From Lachnospiraceae bacterium (lineage in GTDB: Bacteria > Bacillota > Clostridia > Lachnospirales > Lachnospiraceae), in assembly GCA_014804495.1 (NCBI GenBank), contig JAAUZS010000046.1, positions 9,403-14,893 on the forward strand: DNA of 5,491 nucleotides, read 5' to 3'. Below are positions 1 through 5,491 of the stretch, piece after piece; position 1 is the first letter of the stretch; each line of letters starts with the position of its first letter. The notes under the pieces were generated by a model. It saw only the letters and a program-made list of their open reading frames with translations. It was not told the DNA's origin and searched no databases. The position numbers were made by a program, and so were the translations under genes.

Positions 1-1716
1 GCCGTCTCCGGTCTCGTAGTCGCCGCTTGTCATGCCCGCGGTAGTCTTACCGCCGTTGTTAAGATTCATGACATGCGAGAAGTCAATATCAATATCGCTG
101 AAGTGTGTCAGGGTAATCGTTTCACCGCCTCTTGATGTAGCCACTTCATTGAAATTAAGTACCGCAGTGTCATTATCCGTACTTCCGATATAGGAGAATG
201 TACCGTCATCCGAACTGAACACCAGTCTATTACCTGTGTAGGTATAGGTCTTCGTAATCTGAGCCTGACCGTCAGGGGCTACCGTCTGAACGTTATACCT
301 CGTATTCTCCGTATCGGACAGACCGTATGCTTCTAACTGTGAAATATTATCTCCGATAAAATAACCTTTAGCAGGATCATAAGTCGCGTTCTTAGTCGAC
401 TGGAAATTCTGAGTAAAATCCATCTCAACTGAACCGTCAGCATTAACCTTAATGCTATCTACAGTTACGCCGGGGAATGATTTCTGCAATACGTTCTGCC
501 AGTCAGTCTTACCATCAGCGCTAACCGCACCATCAGCATCAGTCTTATTCAGAGTAACCGAATTACCGTCTTTATCCGTACCATAGTAACAGTAATTGGT
601 TATCGAGGTGGTCGTATTATCCGAATCTACCGCATATATCAGGTTGAAAGGAGACGCCTGAAGTTCGCTCTTGGACAGTTTAATCGTTCCGGTGACGGTT
701 ACATTCTGATTCTCAGCTATATCTAAGGTACCAGTAGCCCCTTCAACATTAGCTCCGTTTACCTGTGTAATTTTTGTGGAAGCCGCAGCATTAATAAGCT
801 GATTGCTTGAATATCCGTCAAGTATATTTGCCGGCTGGTATTTCATGGAATATGTTCCAACAGTACCTGCAGGAGAACCTGCAGCCGGTGGCGTATACTC
901 AGCCGTTTCAAGCAGCTGATACAGGTTTGTAGTGTCAATTGTCTGTTGTGTACCGAACGTCGCCACTTCGCTGATACTGCTTAAGTTATATACTTCAACA
1001 AGCGATTTGCCATCGGAATCCAGAATATCATCAAGCTGAACATAATACTCTCCGTCAGCATCCAGCTTGTGGATACTGAATCTGCCTGTGTACGCATAAC
1101 CAAGCGCATCATATAATGTCAGATTCATAGCTCTTCCTGCTGTACTGCTTGTCGCAGAGTCATGCTTATCTACTATACCGGTTACAATAGCTTTGGTCGT
1201 ATATTCCGCCGGATATGTCAGATTATCTTCGCTCATGACTCTAAGCGCAGATACGGTATCCTTAATGACTTCTCCCGTTTCTTCATCAACCTGCCAGCCC
1301 ATAACGGTATAACCGGTAGATGACATAACCAGATTACCTGCACCGTCTACTGTGAAAGAACCGTCTCTGGTAAAGAAGTTCTGTGAACCGTTGCTTACGA
1401 TAAAGAAGGAATCGCCCGTAATCATGATATCAAACGGATTGTTGGTTGACTGCGCGGAACCCTGTGTGGTAATCGATGTGGAAATCGCAGCAGTCTTAGC
1501 ACCCAGACCTATCTGTCTTGCGTTGATACCACCACGGCCTGTAGAGGCATTGGCTCCTGAAGCTGCCTGTGTCGTCTGATACAGTAAATCGCTGAATACC
1601 ATTGACTGTGATTTATAAGATGTTGTGTTGACGTTTGCGATGTTATTACCGATAACGTCCATTCTTGTCTGGTGAGTCCTAAGACCTGCTACACCAGAGA
1701 AAAGTGATCTCATCAT
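1..1716 (-). CDS. flgE: Flagellar hook protein FlgE (3' end outside window)
   Basis: FlgE is the secreted subunit that polymerises into the flagellar hook, the universal joint between rod and filament. The frame is open for 572 codons to the left edge with no stop, so the C-terminus is missing. The N-terminus is diagnostic: residues 5-31 (SLFSGVAGLRTHQ, then DVIGNNIANVN) are the axial-protein D0 helix and rod/hook signature, followed by SYKSQSMVFSDLLYQ. Residues 89-141 hold the FlgE D1 block, including NPFDIMITGDSFFIV and FFTRDGSFTVDGAGNLV. Around residues 165-215 the D2 entry is seen (TTKAIVTGIVD, LTLYDALGYAYTGRF). Residues of about 540-572 (IDIDFSHVMNL) look like the return to D1, so roughly the last 100-150 residues should lie outside. 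About 390 residues sit between the two D1 halves, making this a large FlgE. The start is the first of two adjacent ATGs, 8 bases after AAGGAGGT. It lies 80 bases downstream of the TIGR02530 gene, probably in the same operon. Confidence 0.96.
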   Translation of the reverse strand, partial: MMRSLFSGVAGLRTHQTRMDVIGNNIANVNTTSYKSQSMVFSDLLYQTTQAASGANASTGRGGINARQIGLGAKTAAISTSITTQGSAQSTNNPFDIMITGDSFFIVSNGSQNFFTRDGSFTVDGAGNLVMSSTGYTVMGWQVDEETGEVIKDTVSALRVMSEDNLTYPAEYTTKAIVTGIVDKHDSATSSTAGRAMNLTLYDALGYAYTGRFSIHKLDADGEYYVQLDDILDSDGKSLVEVYNLSSISEVATFGTQQTIDTTNLYQLLETAEYTPPAAGSPAGTVGTYSMKYQPANILDGYSSNQLINAAASTKITQVNGANVEGATGTLDIAENQNVTVTGTIKLSKSELQASPFNLIYAVDSDNTTTSITNYCYYGTDKDGNSVTLNKTDADGAVSADGKTDWQNVLQKSFPGVTVDSIKVNADGSVEMDFTQNFQSTKNATYDPAKGYFIGDNISQLEAYGLSDTENTRYNVQTVAPDGQAQITKTYTYTGNRLVFSSDDGTFSYIGSTDNDTAVLNFNEVATSRGGETITLTHFSDIDIDFSHVMNLNNGGKTTAGMTSGDYETGDG

Positions 1717-1724
1717 AATGAATG

Positions 1725-1732
1725 ACCTCCTT
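1725..1732 (-). promoter_or_regulatory. Ribosome-binding site of flgE
   Basis: On the minus strand this reads AAGGAGGT, a near-perfect anti-16S match. It decides between the tandem ATG codons at 1716 and 1713: spacing is 8 bases to the first and 11 to the second, so the first is preferred. An MMRS-type start is also familiar in Gram-positive FlgE proteins. A strong site suits a highly made structural protein. Confidence 0.85.
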
Positions 1733-1796
1733 GTGTGGTGATGCGCCGTAATGTTCCCTCTGTCATTCAGGAACGTAAGCCTCCATAAAGGTCCGG

Positions 1797-2204
1797 CTAA
1801 ATAATAACGGCTCCATCAATGTTTGTGTATATGTTTTCGTCTGCATCTGTCTGATCCATAGCCGTGATGACCGTGTTATTTGGTACATTCACGATAAATG
1901 CAAGTGAATCGACAATAACTAATGAATCGTTTATTCCCTTCGCACCGGCTCTCGCCATGCCCAGATTCAGGCGTTCTACCTGATCTTTTGTCAGTTCAAT
2001 ATTTCTGTCCGCCAGTCTGCTCGCTGCGTGTTTGGAGAACTTTACTTCATGACTTTCCGGCCTTATAGTCTTCTGTGATAAAATATCCTGAAACTTAAGT
2101 CCGCCTGATGAAGCGTCATCCTGCATACGGCTGCTGCGGTTATTATTTAAATATTGATCCTGTAACTGCTCGATGGAAAGAAATTGATTATTCTGAATCT
2201 TCAT
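1797..2204 (-). CDS. TIGR02530-type small flagellar operon protein
   Basis: This 135-residue protein belongs to the small family found beside flgD and flgE in Gram-positive and related flagellar operons (TIGR02530, 'flg_new' type). Its molecular role is not established to my knowledge. The family core is at about residues 55-117: KFSKHAASRLADRNIELT, then a helix to about 85, then the motifs KGINDSLVIVDSLAFIVNV and NTVITAMD. The C-terminal tail (ENIYTNIDGAVII) is also of a kind I recall in clostridial members. Residues 1-50 are polar, rich in N, Q and S, and probably disordered. There is no signal peptide, membrane helix or cysteine, so it is probably cytoplasmic or an export-apparatus client. 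It starts 36 bases after flgD; AAGGAGG ends 9 bases before the ATG. Its position between the hook cap and hook genes suggests a role in hook assembly or in timing of hook-protein synthesis, which is inference only. Confidence 0.88.
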   Translation of the reverse strand: MKIQNNQFLSIEQLQDQYLNNNRSSRMQDDASSGGLKFQDILSQKTIRPESHEVKFSKHAASRLADRNIELTKDQVERLNLGMARAGAKGINDSLVIVDSLAFIVNVPNNTVITAMDQTDADENIYTNIDGAVII

Positions 2205-2240
2205 AACCGTTCTCCTCCTTGAGATAACTGCGTATCCTTA

Positions 2241-3005
2241 CTATACGGTTTCTACACCGTCGTCTTCCCCGTTATCTTCATCAGTATCTTCGCCATCTTC
2301 GTCCTTATTTGTTCCTTCGGTCTTATCGACGTTTTCGCCTTTTTCCGCTTCCAGCTTCTTATTTTCCTCATCAGCCTTCTTAAGCTCTTCCATTCTGTCT
2401 ACGAGCTTCTTAAGACCGCTTACATAATCATCCGTGATGAACTTCTTCTCGTAATCAGACATGCCCTGATACATCTCATTCACCTTAGTAACTGCTTCTT
2501 CATCATCAATCGTCAGAAGTGCATATACCGGAAGTTTATTATAAGCGTTAAGGAAGTCTGCTGCCAAAGAATATGCTGCCAGATATTTCTGGTCTGCTAC
2601 GGTACTCAGATCATCCATTGAGTACAGTTCTCCGTTGATGGATAAATATGCTTTATTAGCCTCATAAACTACATAGTCTACATTACCCTGTACCGTAGTC
2701 GTTCTTCCTGCGCTGTCCGTTACATCCATCAGTACCGTCTGTCCTACAAGGCTTGATGCTCTTGCTAACTCTAATGATGCGCTCATGTTCTGCATCTGCT
2801 CAAGTTCTGAGAATGTAGCATACTGTGAAATATATTCCGTATTGGAAGTAGGCTCCAGAGGATCCTGATATTTCATCTGAGCTACCAAAAGCTGTAAGAA
2901 CTGATCTTTGTCTACTGTAGAATTACTCTTTTTGCTGTTCTCCTTAGCCAGTGAAATCGCTGAATCGGATTGAACAATTTTACCGTCTTCTACTTTTCCT
3001 ATCAT
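2241..3005 (-). CDS. flgD: Flagellar hook assembly scaffold/cap protein FlgD, unusual C-terminus
   Basis: FlgD caps the distal end of the growing hook and allows FlgE subunits to insert. The 254-residue product has the family's N-terminal signature at residues 33-73: KDQFLQLLVAQMKYQDPLEP, then TEYISQYATFSELEQMQNM. Residues 84-137 (SLVGQTVLMDV to YSMDDLSTV) look like the short beta domain that follows in many Gram-positive FlgDs. I see no recognisable fibronectin-III-like half after it. Residues of about 158-208 instead form a helical module (PVYALLTIDDEEAV, MYQGMSDYEKKFI) resembling repeats of Gram-positive surface proteins. Residues of about 210-254 are a lysine/glutamate linker ending in an Asp/Glu/Gly-rich tail. 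The start follows AAGGAG by 8 bases, and the gap after fliK is only 30 bases, so co-transcription is likely. The FlgD call is firm; how the C-terminal half functions is unknown. Confidence 0.95.
   Translation of the reverse strand: MIGKVEDGKIVQSDSAISLAKENSKKSNSTVDKDQFLQLLVAQMKYQDPLEPTSNTEYISQYATFSELEQMQNMSASLELARASSLVGQTVLMDVTDSAGRTTTVQGNVDYVVYEANKAYLSINGELYSMDDLSTVADQKYLAAYSLAADFLNAYNKLPVYALLTIDDEEAVTKVNEMYQGMSDYEKKFITDDYVSGLKKLVDRMEELKKADEENKKLEAEKGENVDKTEGTNKDEDGEDTDEDNGEDDGVETV
2244..2378 (-). repeat. Low-complexity acidic coding tract (FlgD tail)
   Basis: The last 45 codons of flgD encode an almost purely charged segment. Within it, residues 233-252 are nearly all Asp, Glu, Asn and Gly (for example DEDGEDTDEDNGEDDG). 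The DNA is correspondingly repetitive in GAA, GAT and GAC codons without being a clean tandem repeat. Such in-frame acidic tracts can change length by slippage without breaking the gene. The segment is probably disordered. Confidence 0.7.
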
Positions 3006-3035
3006 GTGTTGTACTCCTTTCTTTGAATGTGTCTT

Positions 3036-4577
3036 TTATGCTGTGAAATCTACTGTGTTGCCGTTTTGCGCCATCATCTGCGCTGCGATTCTTTCAGAAT
3101 CTTCCATATCTTCGGGAAGTTCTTCCAAATCAAGTTCATTTAAATTGATCTTTCTACGGTTTTTCTTACTCTCGCCTGCGCTTTCGCCTGCATTTTCTCC
3201 ATTACCGGAAAAATTCTGATTGAACCGATAATCTGCTACCGCAACTTCAACCGCGTCAACCTTTAATCCCTGCTCATCAAACTGAGTCCTAAGCTGAACA
3301 AGCTGGCTTTCTATCGCTGCTTTAACCGCTTCATTCTGTGTAGTGAACTGTGCCGTAATCATACCGTCCTTTGCCGTAAGCTGGATATTTACACTTCCGA
3401 GACTCGCGGGATGAAGCTGTAATTCTAACTCCTGAACATCCGCCTTCAGATTAAGCTTTATGTACTCGCCAATCTGATTCATTATGTCCTGCGTGTCAGC
3501 GTAACGCTCCATGAACGACTGTTCCTGTATGATCTCATTTAACCCCAGCTGCTCCACGGGAGTCTGCATCATTAAACTGCTCTGTGCATTTCCTTCACCT
3601 TTGTCCTGAGCCGATGAATCTTTAGCGCCTGACTTATGTTCGGTCTCTACCTGAACCTTAGCCCCTGCCGTTACCTCTTCCTTCGCACTCTCGTCGCCGC
3701 TTACGTTATCAACAGTTACCTTAACCTTCACTGTCTCACCGTCTTTATGCACTGTTACAGCATAATCCTTCACAGCTTCCGGATTCACTTCGTCTGTCTT
3801 GTCAGCCTGATTAACCAAATCATCCTGAGATTGAATTTCTCCCGGAATCACTTCCGTTTCAGCTCCTATCACAGCCATATCCGCAATAAGCGCATTTAAA
3901 TCCTCCTCTGAAAGCCCCAGTTCAGTCTGCAGATCCTCCAAAGTGAGCGATATCTCCTCTAAGAGATTCTGAAGATGTCCGTAGAGTTCTCCATCAGTTA
4001 AGATGGAAAGTTGATCCTCGTTCCCTGATAATGTAATAAGAAGCTGTTTCATATTATCGGGGTCAAGCAGCTGTAATGCGCTAAGCCCTAAAACTTCCAT
4101 TGCTTCCTCTACTTCTTCGGGGGTAGTCTCCATCTCCTCGGCAACTTCCTTCACCAGTTTCTCTCCTGCTTCATTCACTGCTTCTTTCTGCTCGTCGGAA
4201 ATGCTGTCATTAGAGATTTTGTCATCAGAAACAGTCTTATCGGAATTGTCGTTTGCCGCGGCTTTTGCATCCGCCTGCTTTACGCTATCATTTCCGGTAC
4301 TCTTTTCTGACTCCGTCATGCTCTTCTGCACACTTTTCACAGAGCCTGCCGCCGTAACGCCTGTTGACATTACCGCAGTATTTACAGAAGCTTTCGCAGT
4401 AGTGGAAATTCTGGCTGTCTGAGCCACCTGAAGGTTATCCGTCTGAGAATTAACACGGCTCATAATCATACCGAAGCTGTCACCTGAGTCTTCTTTTGGA
4501 TTATCAGGCATACCTGAAGTCTGGTTCGTAATAGCTGCGAGCACATTCAAATTGTTGTTTACAGGTAAGCTTGCCAT
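3036..4577 (-). CDS. fliK: Flagellar hook-length control protein FliK
   Basis: FliK is exported during hook growth, measures hook length and, through its C-terminal domain, switches the export gate protein FlhB from rod/hook to filament substrates. The 513-residue protein has the usual layout. A long polar N-terminal half (residues 1-135, rich in S, T, K, D and A) suits the extended ruler and export signal. A helical acidic segment follows at about 137-235 (EVLGLSALQLLDPDNMKQLL). A second linker ends near 340. The conserved Flg_hook domain lies at about 355-455, including LELQLHPASLGSVNIQLTA and QLRTQFDEQGLKVDAVEV. Residues 456-513 form a tail with a basic patch (KKNRRK), then NELDLEELPEDMED, and end in AQNGNTVDFTA. 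There are no cysteines, as is common in type III export substrates. GGAGG lies 7 bases before the ATG. It follows the longest gap of the window, where a separate promoter may sit, and is close-coupled to flgD. Confidence 0.95.
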   Translation of the reverse strand: MASLPVNNNLNVLAAITNQTSGMPDNPKEDSGDSFGMIMSRVNSQTDNLQVAQTARISTTAKASVNTAVMSTGVTAAGSVKSVQKSMTESEKSTGNDSVKQADAKAAANDNSDKTVSDDKISNDSISDEQKEAVNEAGEKLVKEVAEEMETTPEEVEEAMEVLGLSALQLLDPDNMKQLLITLSGNEDQLSILTDGELYGHLQNLLEEISLTLEDLQTELGLSEEDLNALIADMAVIGAETEVIPGEIQSQDDLVNQADKTDEVNPEAVKDYAVTVHKDGETVKVKVTVDNVSGDESAKEEVTAGAKVQVETEHKSGAKDSSAQDKGEGNAQSSLMMQTPVEQLGLNEIIQEQSFMERYADTQDIMNQIGEYIKLNLKADVQELELQLHPASLGSVNIQLTAKDGMITAQFTTQNEAVKAAIESQLVQLRTQFDEQGLKVDAVEVAVADYRFNQNFSGNGENAGESAGESKKNRRKINLNELDLEELPEDMEDSERIAAQMMAQNGNTVDFTA

Positions 4578-4584
4578 TTACCTT

Positions 4585-4589
4585 CCTCC
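4585..4589 (-). promoter_or_regulatory. Ribosome-binding site of fliK
   Basis: On the minus strand GGAGG sits 7 bases before the fliK ATG, within a purine-rich run (AAGGAAGGAGGAAGG). It supports the ATG at 4577 as the start. A candidate transcript start near 4609 would leave it intact in a short leader. Confidence 0.8.
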
Positions 4590-4615
4590 TTCCTTTAGTT
4601 TTCAAGGTTCTTTGC

Positions 4616-4642
4616 CATTCGGCTTTTATATAAAGCGTGTTA
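4616..4642 (-). promoter_or_regulatory. Candidate sigma-28 (SigD/FliA)-like promoter before fliK
   Basis: On the minus strand TAAC (4642-4639) is followed by 15 bases and then GCCGAATG (4623-4616). The recalled flagellar sigma-28 consensus is TAAA, 15 bases, GCCGATAT, so the match is 3 of 4 and 5 of 8, with GCCGA intact and ideal spacing. A transcript would begin near 4609, about 32 bases before the fliK start and ahead of its ribosome-binding site. A sigma-A reading (TTGCGT, 15 bases, TATAAA) over the same bases is weaker in its -35 and spacing. The match could be chance in AT-rich DNA. Confidence 0.33.
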
Positions 4643-4649
4643 TCCACGC
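4635..4649 (-). terminator. Small GC-rich stem-loop, possible weak terminator or operator
   Basis: On the minus strand GCGTG, loop GATAA, CACGC form a perfect 5-base-pair stem with a 5-base loop, followed by TTTATATAAAA. The stem is short and the downstream run has only three uninterrupted T's, so strong intrinsic termination is unlikely. It could be a weak attenuator, an mRNA-processing site between the MotE/YlxF-like gene and fliK, or an operator, since it overlaps the candidate -35 element. Confidence 0.3.
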
Positions 4650-4650
4650 A

Positions 4651-4665
4651 ATATACCCAGTATAT
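4651..4665. repeat. AT-rich 6-base inverted repeat
   Basis: ATATAC, three bases, GTATAT is a perfect dyad next to the GC-rich stem-loop at 4635-4649, one base away and also 15 bases long. It could be a regulator site just upstream of the candidate promoter, or merely a result of the TA-rich composition. The dyad itself is seen directly; any function is a guess. Confidence 0.4.
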
Positions 4666-4717
4666 ATATCGTTATATTCCGGCACTTTCTTTAGTAACAT
4701 AGCGAAAAATCCATCTC

Positions 4718-5491
4718 CTATTCAGGATCCATTATTCTCGTCAGTCTGGCTGCAAATTCCGAGTCCATAGCCGCCAACACTTCACCTCTTGATGCCGGCG
4801 TAAGCTGCATCAGAATTTTAGCCGCCAGTTCGGGATCACCTGTCATATTCTCTAAGATTGCCGCTGCCGCCGAAGGATCCATATCGGCAAACGGCTGCGC
4901 ATAGTCCTGAAGCGCCGCATCCACCTGCGCCTGTTCCACTACCTGCTTATAAAGATATTCCGCATAGGTAGGGTCTATTTCTTCGTAATATTTACGATAT
5001 TCTTCCGCTCCCGGTCCGTTCTCAGCATATATTACCTCTTCGTAGAACTCTGTTCTGATTCTGTCAAAATCTACCTGCGCATTCTCAAATGTTCTGAGTC
5101 TCTCGACTTCCGCTTCCAATTCTTCTATTCTCTGTGAGTCAACGCCGCTTAACGACTGTGCACGCTCCAGCTCCAGCTCCAGCTCCGTAATATAATCAAC
5201 AGCATCACGCAGGCTGGTATAGCCTCCGTAAGACTCTTCATCGCTAGTCGTAACAACACTTTCCTCCGGAAGAATCTTATTTAACACCGGCACATCCTTA
5301 ATTACCGGCGCCAGTACGTTAGAACCAAAACTACCTACATCAAGCTTAATAAGCACGCAAAGTATTGCGACCCAGATAATTACTATAATCAGTGTTACGA
5401 AAAATACCGGCAGCCCCCCGGCTTCTTCATCCAGTTCCGCCTCCTGTGCGGCGATTTCCTTTGCACGCTGCTTTGCTTCTTTTTTCTGTGC
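4718..5491 (-). CDS. MotE/YlxF-like flagellar membrane protein (5' end outside window)
   Basis: The frame stays open from the right edge, giving 257 residues without a start. A GTG at 5356 can be read as a start, but it falls at the end of a transmembrane helix, so the true start lies upstream of the window. Visible residues 1-26 are charged (AQKKEAKQRAKEI), probably cytoplasmic. Residues of about 27-48 form one transmembrane helix (PVFFVTLIIVIIWVAILCV). Residues of about 94-135 are a coiled coil (ELELELERAQ, then RIEELEAEVERL). Residues of about 192-257 are an MgtE-N/MotE-like helical domain (FADMDPSAAAAILENM, then GEVLAAMDSEFAARLTRIMD). This plan matches YlxF of Bacillus, encoded between fliJ and fliK, and proteobacterial MotE, a periplasmic stator-system chaperone. 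The C-terminal part should lie outside the membrane. Its role in Gram-positive bacteria is not settled. The neighbour to expect upstream is fliJ. Confidence 0.85.
   Translation of the reverse strand, partial: AQKKEAKQRAKEIAAQEAELDEEAGGLPVFFVTLIIVIIWVAILCVLIKLDVGSFGSNVLAPVIKDVPVLNKILPEESVVTTSDEESYGGYTSLRDAVDYITELELELERAQSLSGVDSQRIEELEAEVERLRTFENAQVDFDRIRTEFYEEVIYAENGPGAEEYRKYYEEIDPTYAEYLYKQVVEQAQVDAALQDYAQPFADMDPSAAAAILENMTGDPELAAKILMQLTPASRGEVLAAMDSEFAARLTRIMDPE
5164..5186 (-). repeat. Hexanucleotide tandem repeat in coiled-coil region
   Basis: The plus strand shows GCTCCA three times in a row and then GCTCC, nearly four copies of a 6-base unit. On the coding strand it encodes alternating Glu-Leu (ELELELE, visible residues 103-109) at the coiled coil. 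Copy-number change would add or remove two residues without shifting frame. Confidence 0.8.

Larger units (their letters stand above)
4578..4717 (-). other. 140-base intergenic region before fliK
   Basis: This is the longest non-coding gap in the window. Read on the minus strand it holds, in order, a TA-rich tract with a 6-base dyad, a 5-base GC-rich dyad followed by TTTATATAAAA, the block GCCGAATG, and the fliK ribosome-binding site. The only open frame, a 24-codon ATG frame, lacks a well-spaced ribosome-binding site and is not called. The length and AT-richness fit an internal regulatory point in the operon. Confidence 0.6.

Noticed and set aside
1352..1579. Plus-strand open frame of 75 codons.
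   Set aside because: It lies antisense inside the conserved FlgE D1 region, has no family resemblance and is a shadow of flgE.
1717..1796. Possible promoter, hairpin or tiny frame in the 80 bases before flgE (GTTCC and GGAAC arms; ATGGAGGCTTACGTTCCTGA).
   Set aside because: The arms give only a 5-base stem with a 12-base loop, the frame is 7 codons long, and no -10/-35 pair is convincing. Only the flgE ribosome-binding site is supported.
2205..2240. Terminator or promoter in the gaps at 2205-2240 and 3006-3035.
   Set aside because: Both gaps are too short and contain only the ribosome-binding sites of the next gene.
3636..3899. Plus-strand open frame of 87 codons, with further antisense frames at 3004-3219, 4201-4422 and 4552-4770.
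   Set aside because: All run antisense to fliK or its flanks, read as hydrophobic or low-complexity complements of acidic coding sequence, and resemble no known protein.
4627..4701. A 24-codon minus-strand frame starting ATGTTACTAAAG in the gap before fliK.
   Set aside because: The only GGAG lies about 13 bases upstream, the frame runs through the dyads and TA-rich tract, and the peptide shows no recognisable feature.
5354..5356. GTG as the start codon of the MotE/YlxF-like gene.
   Set aside because: The same frame stays open to the window edge and encodes a clear transmembrane helix and a charged N-terminal segment just upstream, so GTG here is an internal valine codon.
1..5491. CRISPR array, insertion sequence, tRNA or rRNA gene, phage or defence system.
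   Set aside because: No spaced direct repeats, transposase motifs, terminal inverted repeats or RNA-gene signatures were seen, and nearly all the sequence is accounted for by conserved flagellar genes.

Overview
The window is a five-gene stretch of a flagellar operon, read entirely on the minus strand (right to left). In transcription order it holds a MotE/YlxF-like membrane protein (5' end outside the window), fliK (hook-length control), flgD (hook scaffold/cap), a small flagellar-operon protein of the TIGR02530 type, and flgE (hook protein, 3' end outside the window). Every gene lying wholly inside has an AG-rich Shine-Dalgarno sequence 7-9 bases before its ATG. The gene order ylxF-like, fliK, flgD, small protein, flgE matches the hook section of the fla/che operon of Bacillota. 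Moderate GC, strong GGAGG sites and the style of the FliK and FlgE ends suggest a motile member of the Clostridia, probably Lachnospiraceae-like. That placement is inference from recall, not from a search.

Region by region: 4718-5491 is the MotE/YlxF-like gene (one transmembrane helix, coiled coil, C-terminal MgtE-N-like helices). 4578-4717 is the longest gap (140 bases). It holds two adjacent small dyads and a candidate sigma-28-like promoter in front of fliK. 3036-4577 is fliK, 2241-3005 is flgD, 1797-2204 is the TIGR02530 gene, and 1-1716 is flgE, open through the left edge. The other gaps are 30, 36 and 80 bases and carry only ribosome-binding sites that I can support.

Together these genes build and measure the flagellar hook. 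FlgD caps the growing hook, FlgE is its subunit, and FliK is secreted as a ruler and switches the export gate from hook to filament substrates. The MotE/YlxF-like protein and the TIGR02530 protein are consistent companions with poorly settled roles.

I found no evidence of a new defence, mobile or RNA system. The most unusual item is FlgD: after its conserved N-terminal part it lacks a recognisable canonical C-terminal domain and instead carries a helical module resembling repeats of Gram-positive surface proteins, then a very acidic tail. Second are the possible internal promoter and dyads before fliK.
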